This document shows, one piece after another, positions 36,350 through 47,499 of a stretch of 64,000 bases of DNA. Every line of letters starts with the position of its first letter. The first letter of the stretch is position 1. The position numbers and the translations under genes are program-made. The notes under the pieces were generated by a model that was not told the DNA's origin, searched no databases, and saw only the letters and a program-made list of their open reading frames with translations. The stretch is from positions 35,500,070 through 35,564,069 of the forward strand of contig NC_133776.1 in assembly GCF_003597395.2 (NCBI RefSeq), written 5' to 3'. Source of the stretch: Chelonoidis abingdonii (Eukaryota > Chordata > Testudines > Testudinidae).

Positions 36350-37368
36350 CCGTACTCAGAGAGTAGTTATTAATGGTCCCAATCCTGCTGGAAAGGTAAA
36401 CAAGTGGGGTTCCGCAAAGGGTCTGTTTTAAGGACCGGGTCTGTTCAATATCTTTCATCAACAACTTAGATATTGGCATAGAAGTACGCTTATTAAGTTT
36501 TGCAGACGATATCAAACTGGGAGGGATTACAATTGCTTTGGGCGGATAGGGTCATAATTCAAAATGATTTGGACAATTGAAGAAATGGTCTGAGGTAAAC
36601 TGGATGAAGACGAATGCAAAGTGCTCACTTAGGAAGAACAATCAGTTCACACACACAGAATGGAAGAGATTTGTCTAGGAAGGAATACGGCAGAAAGGGA
36701 TCTAGGGGTTATAGTGGACCACAAGCTAAATATGAGTCAACAGTGTGATGCTGTTGCAAAAAAGCAAACATGATTCTGGGATGCATTAACAGGCACGTTG
36801 TGAGCAAGACACGAGAAGTCATTCTTCCGCTCTATTCTGCGCTGGTTTGGCCTCAACTGGAGCATTGTGTTCAGTTCTGGGCACTGCATTTCAAGAAAGA
36901 TGTGGAGAAACTGGAGAGGGTCCAGAGAAGAGCAACAAAAAATGATTAAAGGTCTTGAGAACATGACCTATAAAGGAAGGCTCAAATAACTGGGTTTGTT
37001 TAGTTTAGAAAAGAGAAGATTGAGAGGGGACATGATAGCAGTTTTCAGGCATCTAAAAGGGTGTCATCAGGAGGAGGGAGAAAACTCGTTCACCTTAGCC
37101 TCTAAGGATAGAACAAGAATCAATGGGCTTAAACTGCAGCAAGGGAGGTTAGGTTGGACATTAGGAAAAAGTTCCTAACTGTCAGAGTAGTTAAACACTG
37201 GAATAAACTGCCTAGGGAGGTGCGGAATCTCCTTCTCTGCAGATATTTAAGAGTAGGTTAGATACATGTCTATCCAGGATGGTCTAGACAGTATCTGGTC
37301 CTGCTATGAGGACAGGGGATGGACTTGATGACCTCTCAAAGTCCCTTCCAGCCCCACAATCTATGAAT
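36350..37368 (+). pseudogene. 5'-truncated CR1 LINE, reverse-transcriptase remnant and 3' end
   Basis: The left part keeps the end of a reverse transcriptase: a broken version of the 'GVPQGSVLGP' block near 36405, then FINNLDI and the catalytic FADD (36498-36512, frame LLSFADDIKLGG), followed by frames that match the CR1 C-terminus (EKRRLRGDMIAVFRHLKG at 36999). The 3' end runs 'gacttgatgacctctcaaagtcccttccag' to 'tctatgaataa', the standard CR1 terminus. Several stops and frameshifts. Inside AGFG1 intron 1, antisense to the gene. Confidence 0.85.
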
Positions 37369-37416
37369 AAGTTTATTTCAAACAAAACATCACAATTTTT
37401 AAAGTCCTTTTAATTG

Positions 37417-37484
37417 CTCTTTTTGTAGCTTTTTTAGCTCTTTTTGTAGCTCTTTTTGTAGCTTTTTTAGCTCTTTTTGTTGTC
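37417..37484. repeat. T-rich minisatellite (CTCTTTTTGTAG / CTTTTTTAG)
   Basis: Alternating units CTCTTTTTGTAG and CTTTTTTAG, about five in all, just right of the CR1 3' end. Confidence 0.85.
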
Positions 37485-38779
37485 CTTTTTCACTCTATTT
37501 GTAAAAATAGCAGCCACTTCCTCAGGATTTTAAACACACACTGTATATTTAGATACACTGGGCAATGACTTAATCTTCTAATAAAGTAAAAATTAACATA
37601 TATCAAGACTAAGAAGCTCTCTTTCAAAGGATGTCTCTCTCTCTTCAGGTATTTGTATGTATGTGTAGTGTCTAACAGTGGTGGCTAGACAACTAGCAGT
37701 CCACATCCTACAATTTGACTTGGTGTGAGTGAATCCTTCATCGTATATTAGACTGGTGATCTAGAAGGGATCCCAGCTGAAGTCATTTTTATATATCACA
37801 TGTGCTCATGTTTATTTAAAATAGCCAGCTTGCCAATTAAAAGCAGTATTGTTATGAGTAATTTAAGTGTGCTGTCAGTTTAAGCAGAAGGAACATATGC
37901 AGTCATTAAGCTTATGTACAGTATCTTAAAATAGTTTTGAATATAAGCACAGATAATTTATTACTTTGAGTTGGCTGCTTTAGGGATCAAGTGTATATTC
38001 AACTCTAAAGCCTGTTCACAGTTCTACAATCTGAGCTCATTTTTCAATTTTGAATGGCCTTCACACAAGTATACACATGTGAAGAGACATCTGTGCAAAA
38101 CACAATGAAAAGAATAGGAAAAGCAAGATTAATTAGGAGTCTAGTGGTTTAAAAGGCAGCTTATTCAAAAGAAATGCAATATGGAACTGATTTGTTCGCT
38201 TTGTTTAAAGAAAGCCAAGCTACCAAGACACTTAGTTTACAATAGCTCTCTCTCCATCCGTGCGTGCATCCCCCCTCCAATACCCATTTCTTTATTACCA
38301 TTAAATATAAAGGGATAGGCATTGGTTATTTGGATTTCTCAATTCAATATACAAACCCAAGTCATCGAATGAAATAATATTTACTGCCTAAAAATTGTCA
38401 AACTGCTTCCTTCCTTTTAGACTCAAACCTGTAAACATCTGCACATGCAAAGCTTTATCTGGGCAGTTTCACTGAAGCCAATATGAATGACTAAAGTTAC
38501 ACAGATGGGTTTACAAAATATCCTTTAAAACCGACTGCTCTTCAATGCTTCTGATTTCAGCCACATGCCTTTGGGGGGGTGGGGGCAGAGGAAGTGGGGC
38601 AAAGGAAGATATAGAGTGCTGTTGGGTCCATTATTTGTACAACACGGCTGTACGCAAAGCAATTCATAAATAATTCTGTATTTTGGTGCAGCAACTGGAA
38701 GACATTCTTGAAATTTCAACAGAGTTTCATTTCCAGTAACTTTGGACTCACCAGCAACCACACACCTTACAACATAAAA

Positions 38780-39512
38780 CACTAACCCAGAACCTATCCT
38801 TGCAACAAAGCCCGATGCCAGCTCTGTTCACATATCTATTCAAGTGACACCATCATAGGACCTAATCACATCAGCCACACCATCAGGGGCTTGTTCACAT
38901 ACTCATCTACCAATGAGATATATATGCCATCATGTGCCAGCAATGCCCCTCTGCCATGTCCATTGGCCAAACCAGACAGTCTCTACGCAAAAGAATAAAT
39001 GGACACAAATCTGACATCAGGAATCATAACATTCAAAAATCAGTGGGAGAACACTTCAACCTCTCTAACCACTCAGTGACAGACTTGAAGGTGGCAATTT
39101 TGCAACAAAAAAACTTCAAAAACAGACTCCAAAGAGGCTGCTGAACTCGAATTAATATGCAAATTAGATACAATTAACTCCGGCTTAAACAGAGACTGGG
39201 AATGGTTGGGTCATTACACCAACTGAATCTATTTCCCTATGTTAAGTTCTCCTAAAACCTTCTATGGGTCATCTTAATGATCACTTCAAAGGTTTTTCTT
39301 CTCCTGCTGATGATAGCTCATTTCACTTGACTGGACTCTTCCTGTTGGTATTCATACTTCCACCTTTTCATGCTCTCTGTATGTATAAATATCTCCTGTC
39401 TGTGTGTTTCATTCTGGGCATTCGAAGAAGTGAGCTGTAGCTCACAAAAGCTCATGCTGAAATAAATCTGTTAGTCTCTAAGGTGCCACAAGTACTCCTG
39501 TTCTTCTTAAAG
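38780..39512 (+). pseudogene. Penelope-like element 3' part with GIY-YIG endonuclease remnant
   Basis: Penelope-like elements join a reverse transcriptase to a C-terminal GIY-YIG nuclease. Here a frame around 38806-38830 reads CNKARCQLC, a C-x4-C-x2-C linker motif, and the 38932-39144 frame reads SIGQTRQSLRKRINGHKSDI, GEHFNLSNH and DLKVAILQQKNF, which is the GIY-YIG core (YIGQT...R...H...D). Conserved Arg, His and Glu are still visible. The usual Tyr before Ile-Gly is Ser here, and stops interrupt the frame after NRLQRGC. The 3' end has 'gctgtagctcacaaaagct', AATAAA and 'gtgccacaagtactcctg', a common turtle 3' terminus. The reverse transcriptase is missing, so it is 5'-truncated. Sense relative to plus, antisense to AGFG1. 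Confidence 0.85.
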
Positions 39513-40299
39513 ATAAAGTTACCATCATCACATGAAAATTCTACCAAATTCTCTCCTGTACTTTCTACAGTTTAAACTTTAATCCAGGAGAAGAAAACCA
39601 ACTCATTTAAATAAAGCAAAGGTGTTTGACAGCCTGACATTCTGCAAATTCTGTCCTACCTCATCATGACAATTTTATGAACTAAAATATGTATTAAAGC
39701 AAAAACAATAATTTACTTTACTATTAAACAGGTACTTTGCCAGTATTTATTCTAGAGTTAATCCTTCCATTATTTTGAGAAAAATAGTCATGAAAATGAG
39801 TAAGGTTTACTTCCCTTCCTCCCAAAACACCCACCTAATGTTTTTTTAAAAATATGATGTCTATATTTTTAGTTTTAAAAAATTTAAGTGATTTAGGACT
39901 CAATCTTGCAAGAGCTCTCACTAGTTCGGGTCATAAAGCTATTCATATGAATACATGCTTACAAAATCAGGACCGAACTCCCTTAATCCACGCTATTAGT
40001 CTTATATAATCATATTCCAAGTGCTAAAATAATGAACCACCAAGCGTGTTACACTACAGCATTAAGTAAAATCAAAAGCCTAGTTAAAGGAGTTGCAGGA
40101 ATATACCCAGAAAGGGAATTTAATGAACATACTAACGCAGAAGCTAACGGACTTCTCACGTTCTTTGCCACTAAAATATTTGGGGGGTGGGATGAGCAGG
40201 GTAGTAAATCCAGCCCAGAGAAGTGGAACCAGGCCGCTCTCCGTTTCAATCCTCCACGGCAAACTAAGCAGCGTTGCTGGATACGTTCCAACAGCCCTG

Positions 40300-41050
40300 C
40301 GAGATCACCAACGGTTACCGGCTTCGCACAACAGCCCACCCGCCGCCACCCCGCGACAACGGAGGAGGAGGAAGGGAAACTGCACGCGCAAGAGAATCAC
40401 CCGCCCGAAGCAAACACCCCACGCGAGAGCCAGCCGGGATCCTCCTGCCCCCCGGCCCGCACTCACAGGATGCCGGAGCAGGAGGTGCACACGAAGCTGC
40501 CCACCGTCATGTCGGTGTAGGTGGGGCCGCGCTGGTCGCAGTCGAAGCACTTGCGGTTGGGCGGGAGGCTGCTCATCTCCCGCAGCAGCTTGAGGTGCTT
40601 CTCCTCCTGCTTCCGCTTGGCGCTCGCGGCCATGGCCCCGCCGGGGGGGAGAAGCCGGCAGCGGCCGGGCCCCGCACACACCGGGCGGCGGCTCGCAGGG
40701 GGCCGGACTGGGGGAAGGCGGCGGCGGGCCCCGCTCGGCCTAGGCGGTGGGGTGGGAGCGGCGGCGGCACGGGGAGGGGTCGGGACCAGCCCGCGCACAC
40801 CGGGGGAGAGGCGCTGAGGGGGCCGGTGGCGGAACGGGGCCTGGGGCGGCTGAATAACGAGCTTAGGCGGAACCTGCGCGACACCTTTGCCTTATGGGAA
40901 CGGACAAGGAGAGCGAGGCCTAGGGAAGCTGCTCCGAGTGCGCTGGCTGCCTGCAGCGCCCCCTGTCGCCTGGGGGGACTAGTAGCTCCCTGATCTCCCG
41001 ACAAAGGCTTGGCCACTGGGGCTCTTACCTGGAGTGGCTGAGGCGGAGAG
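40300..41050 (-). promoter_or_regulatory. AGFG1: CpG island, probable AGFG1 promoter and 5' UTR
   Basis: A block very rich in G, C and CpG surrounds coding exon 1 and extends about 400 bp upstream of the ATG, with AT-rich sequence on both sides. No TATA box is obvious. A CpG-island promoter suits a housekeeping trafficking gene. The long open frames here on both strands are by-products of high GC. The exact transcription start cannot be read. Unlike the other GC-rich blocks in the window, it has no flanking terminal repeats or target duplications. Confidence 0.8.
40467..40633 (-). CDS. AGFG1: AGFG1 coding exon 1 (ArfGAP zinc finger)
   Basis: First coding exon of ArfGAP with FG repeats 1, a nucleoporin-like endocytic adaptor that binds clathrin-coat and EH-domain proteins and is also known as the host Rev-binding protein HRB. 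The ATG is 40631-40633 read leftwards, in GC-rich sequence. The exon gives 55 full codons plus two bases of a split Leu codon, then a GTGAGT donor at 40466-40461. The zinc finger is complete: C29, C32, C49 and C52 in the spacing C-x2-C-x16-C-x2-C. The N-terminus (MAASAKRKQEEKHLK) is as I recall it for AGFG1 and unlike AGFG2. The phase fits exon 2, whose first base completes the Leu codon. About eight of 56 residues differ from human AGFG1 as I remember it, including an Ile just after the last zinc Cys. Confidence 0.95.
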
Positions 41051-42244
41051 GAAAGGCCAGGGAGGGGAGAGGGCAAAAAGGAGGGGTTCAAATGGATATC
41101 TTAGAGGGAGGGTGTCTCCCACCTACTCTCTGGCACCACTAGAGCTGGCCTAAAAGGAGGTGGGTTTCCTCCTGTGGATACTGTTGACAAAAATTACATC
41201 TTTTACATTTCTAAACACCTTTTTCAGAGCGTCAGCTTGTTGGCAAAGCATCAACAATCAAAACATTTTGGCAAACACCCTCCCAGACCGCGCACACACA
41301 GTTTTCACGTGATTGGCATTTTGATTAAATACCAACGTTTTCTGCAGAAATCAGATACTTTTCCCAAATGTATCATTTAGCTGAAACTCCAGCTTTCCAT
41401 CAAAAAACAGTTTTGAAAGAAAATTTTCTCCCCTGAATGCAACCAGCCCTTGCGGACATACAATAGAGATAGGGCTCCCTGGAAGTTTTTCAGGAATGTG
41501 AATGTCATTGTCATGTTTGCAGTGTTGTTGCCGTCAAATGAACTGCCACAGAAAAATGATAAAGGACAAAAACACCATGTCGCTTGTGGGCAAACACTTT
41601 TCACAAAATGTTCACTCCATATCTGAATCACGGTCCTCAGGAGAAACCTACATAATATGGTTAAAAGGCGAGCCTGGGAGTTACGTTCACAACATTCCTA
41701 GATACTAACAATCACAGTTGTAATAAAAACAGTGGATTTATGGTGTATTAAAACAATTTGTAATCCCCCTTTTTTTGTTAGACTGCAGAGGTGTTATCAG
41801 GTCACTTCACTTGTAAAATCTCTTAGGGCTTGGCTACACTTGCAAGTTAGAGCGCATTAAAGCAGCCGCGCTGGCAAAGCACATGGAGGGCTTGGCTACA
41901 CTTGCAAGTGTGCAGCGCTGGGAGTTACAGCTGTCTTCGTACAGCTGTGTAGGGAAAGCGCTGGAGTGTGGCCACGCTGACAGCTACCAGCGCTGCAGTG
42001 TGGCCACATTTGCAGCATTTGCAGTGGTGTTGGGAGTGGTGCATTATGGGTGCTATCCCACAGAGCACCTCTTCCCATTTTGGGGCCGTGGGTTGTGGAA
42101 AGGGGGCGGAGAGTGCGGGTCATTCTGCTTCTGTGCAATGCCCCCCGATGCACTCGCTTCACACCCAGCGAATCTCTGTTTTTCCATCCACGTTGCGGTG
42201 CCCATGCCTTGACTCTCAACGGTTTCCTGTGCAGCGCGATTTCC

Positions 42245-43330
42245 TGTTGGAGAATGAAGCCCAAACGCTGAGGAGTATGCTGACAAGTCTCGCCAGCACA
42301 TCAGTTTGGCAGTTGGAGCTATTCCTTATGATCCAAAGTGATGAGGAGTCCGACAATAATAGTGAGTCGCTTGGTGCGTATGACACGAAATTGCTTCTGG
42401 CATCACGGAAATGCTGAGCACCGTGGAATGCCGCTTTTGGGCTTGGGAAACAAGCACTGAGTGGTGGGATACATCGTCAAGGAAGTCTGGGATGACGAGC
42501 AGTGGCTGCAGAACTTTCAGATGAGAAAAGCCACTTTCATGGGACTGTGTGAGGAGCTCGCCCCCACCCTGCGGCACAAGGACCACAGATTGAGAGCTGC
42601 CCTGACGATGGAGAAGCAGGTGGCTATTGCAGTCTGGAAGCTGGCAACTCCAGACAGCTACCGATCGGTCAGGAACCAGTTTGGAGTGGGAAGTCAACCG
42701 TTGGAATCATTTTGATGCAAGTTTGCAGGCATTAATCGCATCCTGCTAAGAAGAACATGATTCTGGGGAACATGCAGGAAATTGTGGATGGCTTTTACAC
42801 AAATGGGTTCCCTAACTGTGGGAGGGCGATAGACGGGACGCAATATTCCTATTCTGGCACCACCCCACCTAGCATCCGAGTACGTTAATCAGAAAGGGTA
42901 TTTCTCTATGATTCTCCAGGTGCTTGTGAATCACCATGGGCGTTTCGTTGACATTAACACAGGCTGCCTGGAAAGGTGCATGATGCACGCATCTTTCAGA
43001 ACACTGGCCTGTTCAGGAAGCTGCAGGCAGGGACTTTTTTCCCAGACCAGAAGATCACAGTAGGGACATTGAATGCCCATTGTGATCCTGGAGACCCTGC
43101 TTACCTGTTAATGCCTTAGCTCATGAAACCGTATACAGGGAAGCTTGACAGGAGCAAGGACCAGTTCAACTACAGGCTGAGCCGGTGCGAATGACTGTGC
43201 AGTGTACTTTTGGCCGTTTAAAAGGGCGCTGGCGATCTCTGTATGGGAAGCTAGACTTGGGGGAAGCAGCATCCCTGCGGTTATATCCGCGTGCTGTACC
43301 CTCCATAAATTTGTGAAGGGAAGTGTGAAA
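42245..43330 (+). pseudogene. PIF/Harbinger DDE transposase, nearly full length but inactive
   Basis: Catalyses cut-and-paste transposition in intact relatives (HARBI1-like). In order: FWAWETSTEWWDT near 42440, WDDEQWLQNFQMRKATFMGLCEELAP (42490-42570 region), the helix-turn-helix VWKLATPDSYRSVRNQFGVG, first catalytic Asp in AIDGTQ (codon 42832-42834), second Asp in GDPAY (43093-43095), and the third acidic position near FGRLKGRWRSL. That third codon is CAG (Gln, 43200-43202) where the family has Glu. Several frameshifts and stops, including one at about 43190. Much better preserved than the copy at 11940-12885. Confidence 0.9.
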
Positions 43331-44081
43331 CATTAAGTCAGGCATGGACCTCCGAGATTCAACGCCTGGAGGCTGAATTTGCACAGCCAAGAGCAGGGCT
43401 ACTAGAGAGGCCAGCACAGGGCTTCAAGGATTAGGAATGCCTTGAGGGAGGAATTTGAGGCTGAAAAACCAACAGTAATGTTTGGTGCCTTGCACGGGAG
43501 TGAAGTGCAGTGGTTATAATGTTAGTAGGATCTGTTTTCCTAAGCTGATTTGCAGTGCCTGTTTCTTTCCTGGCTAAGATATCTTTGACTTTCTGCAATA
43601 ATAAGACTGTTTTAAAGCCAAGAATTCATTTATTGAAGAAAAATAACTTTATTGACAGACACACAACATTTGGGAACCCTAAAAGGCAGGGGGGTGTGGT
43701 GGGGAACTGTGCAGTCACAGGTTGAATATGTCTTGTCTGGAGTGCTGTGCAATGACTGCTGCACTTCAGGATGCCTATACTGCATGATGATGGGGGATGA
43801 GTGCAGAGGGTAAGGGCGTAGTTCTCAGGGCTGGTTGTGAACGTCTAGGTGTTGAGGCACTGGTGTGGTAGGCCTGGATGCTGGGGAAGGGGGTTTGAGC
43901 TGACATTGGGGACAAGGGAAGAGCTTTGGGAGGGGGCAGCGTGGTAGTACTCTGCCTGCATGGCTATGAGCGCTCGATAGAGTCCACTTGGCGCGCCAGG
44001 ATGCTTATCAGCTGCTTTGTGCTTTTCTTCCAGGCCGCTGTGTTTCTCTCTGATCCTCTTTCCCTTTCCCTCCAGTCCTGC

Positions 44082-45091
44082 TGTCATGGTACAAATCCCC
44101 ACTCTGAACCCCAGCGTCCAAAGGATGGGGTACCAGCATTAATTTCTCTAGCTTAATTACCAGCTTAGAACCTGTACCGCTGCCACCAACCAGGAATCCA
44201 GTGCCTGGTAGACTCTGATCCCCCAAAACCTGCCGGGGAACCCAAGACCCAGACCCTCTGGATCTTAACACAGGGAAAGTAAACCCTTTCCCCCACCGTT
44301 GCCTCTCCAGGCTTCCCCTCCCTGGATTCCCCTGGAAGATCACTGTGATTCAAACTCCTTGAATCACAAAACAGAGAGGACAATTCATCTTCCTCCCTCC
44401 TTCTCTTTCCCCCTCCCAAGACTCTTCCTGAGAGAGAAAGTAATCCTGACACAGAGAGAAATTAGCCTTTCTCCCCCCTTCCCTCCTTTCCCCCCACCAA
44501 TTCCCTGGTGAACCAGACGCCGTCCCCTGGGGTCTCACACCAGAATAAAAAAACAGTCAGGTTCTTAAACAAGAAACTTTTAATTAAACAGAGAAAAACA
44601 GTAAAAATTATCTTTGTAAATTTAAATGGAATAGGTACAGGGTTTTTAGCTGTAGGCCCTGGGAATACCCTCCCAACTAAGTATTCAAGTACAAATTAAA
44701 ATCTTTCAGCAAAAATACAAATTTGAACTCCTTTCAGCCAAATACACAATTAAACTCCTTCCAGCCAAATGCACATTTGCAAATAAAGAAAACAAACTTA
44801 AGCCTAACTCGCTTCATCTATCTAGTACTCTTTATTTGGATCTATAAGAACCTGTATCAAGGAGATTGGGAGAAACCTGGTTGCACGTCTGGTCCCTCTG
44901 ACCCCCAGAGAGAACAACAACCAAATTCTAACAGCACACACAGAAATTTCCCTCCCTCAGTTTGAAAGTATCCTGTCCCCTGATTGGTTCTCTGGTCAGG
45001 TGACAGCCAGGCTTACTGAACTTGTTACCCTTTATAGTCAAAGAGATATAAAGTACTTCTGTGCTATAACTTTTCTTATCTGTTTATAGCA
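44082..45091 (+). mobile_element. Solo LTR, family A, inside the Harbinger Myb gene
   Basis: Starts TGTCATGGTACAAATCC and ends TCTGTTTATAGCA, flanked by perfect 5-bp duplications CCTGC (44077-44081 and 45092-45096). No internal gag or pol. Homologous to 47500-48356 and, inverted, to 7349-8399. It has an AATAAA signal near 44545 and several copies of a 'gattcaaactccttgaatcac'-type module. It interrupts the Harbinger Myb reading frame, so it is younger than the Harbinger insertion. Confidence 0.85.
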
Positions 45092-46142
45092 CCTGCACTT
45101 TTTGATTCTCTCTGGCAGGTGATCCATAACGCTTGCAGCAGGTCATCTTTGCTTTTTCGTGGCTCTTCCGGAGTTTGGAGTCTGAGCTGTTGATAACACG
45201 GACAGCCGAGAACTCAAGGTTGCTTGTGGAAAGGCAAAAAAGGCAACACTTAACAGAGGCAGCATTGTTATATATCTCAGACAGTTATTCTCACACAGTA
45301 AGGGAGTTTACAGTCTTCACTTTAGCATAATTTTCCCATACCAAAGAGAGTGCACATAACCCACAGGAGCCCCGAAATGGTGAGTAAGGGGGACTGATTG
45401 CTTCAGGGCTGTACTGGGTTTCTAAACTCTGCCAACATTTTCCACAGGAGTTGATCCTGGAAGATATTCACGCTGCGGGTCACCTGGGAAGAGCGGGAGG
45501 GTCTTCTACAGCAATGCAGATTCCGCCCTGGCCCCTATGCAGCTTGCCTATGTGCAGCAATGGTCCCCCCACCCTTGCAGCACAGTGGCGCGGACGCGTT
45601 AGCCTGACTGGGACAAGGACCACAGTGGCTCTCCCTATAAACTAGTGCAAGCTCATTGTCCATGCTCTGGCTGAAACTTTTGAAGAGATACCAAGGCCGA
45701 TTACCGTGATTTGATAGACCATATTAATGGGCTATTCCACATCTAGGCATGCATGCATGCAGCCCTAACCCTCCCTCCTCTCCCAACCATTTCCGTCCGG
45801 AAAATAAAAGCCGCTTACCGGGAACCGCTCCTCTGCTTGTCCTTCAACAAGTACCGGCTGCTACAACTGTCTGTCCCTTGGCTTGAGAAGAGCTCCTGGC
45901 TGCATGCTTCCTGAGACTCTGGGTGTCTCCCCCATCCCAGTACCCTCACTCGGTTTCCTCCTCCCTCTGAAGTGTCCTCGTGGTCCTCGGATTGGTGGTG
46001 GGGTCACCCCCAAGTATTGCGTCCAGCTCTTTGTAAAAACAGAAGGTTGTGGGGCAGCGTCAGAGCAGCGGTTTCCCTTGCGGCTTGGCAGTAGACACTC
46101 TGCAGCTCCTTCACTTTAACCCTGCGCTGCAGTGCATCCTGG

Positions 46143-46289
46143 TTATAGATTATTAGGGTTGGAAGAGACCTCAGTAGATCATCTAGTCCAACCCCCTGCT
46201 CCAGAGGACCAATCCCCAAATGGCTCTCTCAAGGATTGAACTCACAACCCGGGTTTAACAGGACAATGCTCAAACCACTGAGATATCCC
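46143..46289 (-). mobile_element. Tortoise-type polIII SINE inside the Harbinger Myb gene
   Basis: On the minus strand: A box region GGATATCTCAGTGG, B box GGTTGTGAGTTCAATCC, then a CR1-like tail (TTGGACTAGATGATCTACTG). The text on either side joins into the Myb-like frame when compared with the second copy at 62466-62700, which lacks this SINE. Clean evidence of insertion. Confidence 0.85.
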
Positions 46290-47499
46290 TCACCCATGCC
46301 CCTTTCCAGCGTGACCTTGATATCTGCCCATAGTATCGTAATTCCTAGGGCTGGAGTGCAGCTGGGACTGCACAGCTTCCTCCCCCCAAACACTGATGAG
46401 GTCCAGCAACTCGCCATTGCTCCATGCTGGGGCTCGTTTGGCACGTGGAGGCATGGTCACCTGGAAAGATTCACTGATTGCACTCCACACCTGGCTGAGC
46501 AAACAGGAAGGGGATTTTTAAAATTCTTGAGGCATTTAAAGGGCGGGTCACCTGAGGCCAAGACAGTAAAGTTCGAACTGATGAGCAGAGTGGCTGAACA
46601 GGCATTCTGGGATACCTCCGAATACCTCTGGAGGCCAATAACAGCGCTTTTGATAGCCACACTGGCGGAGCAGCGCTGAATCACCAGCGCTGCAGTTGTT
46701 ATTCCCCAAGCAGAGGTAGAGTACATGTAGCGCTGTAGCTAGGGAGATACAGCGCCGTATGTGCCTTGCAAGTGTGGATGGTGAGTGAGTTGCAGCACTG
46801 TAAAGCCACCACCAGCACTGCAACTCTCTAGTGTAGCCAAACCCAGAGTGCCTGGCCTTTGCAGCTGGAGTGTTCCTGGTAATCCACCTTCACAAGAAGC
46901 ATAAAGCCTTGCTGCACCCCGGCTGAAATGCCCGGGCGTCAGTGTGGATGAAGTGTTGCATTACTGCACTGTGATTGGCCTCTGGAAATGTCCCATAATC
47001 CCCTGAAGTCAAGTGGCCACTCTTCTCATTGTTTTGAAATTGACTGCAGGCATGTGGATATCCCCTTTCAAAGCTTTGTTTCTGACATCCAGAATGCTTA
47101 TCTGCTCTAGGACAAAGCAAACCATTAGTGTGGAATGCCGCTGTTGTGAGTGTGTGTGGTGGAGGGGGGTCTGCTGCTGTCTGAACTTACAAGACAGCAT
47201 GCTGACACACACTCAGCTCCCCAAAACACACTGTCTCTCCCCCCACATACACACAACACACTCCCTGTCACACTCCAACCCCTCCGCCCCCATTTGAAAA
47301 GGACGTTGCAGCCACTTACACACTGGGATAGCTACCACAATGTACTGCTCTTTGTGGCATTGCAAGAGCTGCTAATGTGGCCACGCCAGTGCACTTGCAG
47401 CTGACAGTGTAAACACATGACCGCATTTTCCCTGATGCGGTCTCCGAAGGCTGGTTTAACACTCAGCACTGTACATGTGCAAGTGTAGCCATGCCCTTA

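Larger units (their letters stand above)
17525..40466 (-). other. AGFG1: AGFG1 intron 1 (22.9 kb)
   Basis: Bounded by the exon 1 donor and exon 2 acceptor. Outside the listed elements, no gene, RNA or conserved motif is recognised in 17525-20390, 20591-21599, 23491-24214, 26124-26805, 27225-28195, 29166-29737, 30848-31698, 34407-35211, 37491-38779 and 39513-40299. A C-rich stretch at 17998-18370 resembles dispersed turtle repeat sequence but I cannot name a family. Confidence 0.85.
43860..46460 (-). pseudogene. Harbinger Myb/SANT-like accessory protein gene, interrupted
   Basis: In Harbinger elements a Myb-like protein binds the transposon ends and helps the transposase into the nucleus. On the minus strand a frame from about 46454 reads MPPRAKRAPAWSNGELLDLI and SVWGEEAVQSQLHSS, the trihelix/SANT-like domain. 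It is cut by the SINE at 46143-46289 and resumes with VKVKELQSAY. A possible intron donor (GGTAAGC) lies near 45821. The C-terminal coding part resumes at about 45232 and continues past the LTR at 44082-45091 to about 43860. Non-functional. Confidence 0.75.
41888..46844. mobile_element. Inner PIF/Harbinger element with both genes, decayed
   Basis: Starts GGGCTTGGCTACACTTGCAA and ends CTAGTGTAGCCAAACCC. It holds the two genes of an autonomous Harbinger in convergent order: DDE transposase on plus (42245-43330) and Myb-like protein on minus (43860-46460). Without the solo LTR (44082-45091) and the SINE (46143-46289) it would be about 3.8 kb. The flanking 3-mers are GGA and AGA, an imperfect duplication at best. 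Its left 165 bp is nearly identical to 63450-63612. Confidence 0.85.
41826..47496. mobile_element. Outer PIF/Harbinger element (host of nested insertions) with TTA duplication
   Basis: GGGCTTGGCTACACTTGCAA at the left and TGCAAGTGTAGCCATGCCC at the right are inverted repeats flanked by TTA (41823-41825 and 47497-47499), the canonical Harbinger 3-bp duplication. Removing the inner element (41888-46844) leaves about 0.7 kb with no coding capacity, so the outer unit was a non-autonomous member. Confidence 0.85.

Noticed and set aside
40032..41091. Several long frames around AGFG1 exon 1, including one of 239 residues on the plus strand
   Set aside because: They are opposite or out of frame with the real exon inside a CpG island and have no recognisable domain.
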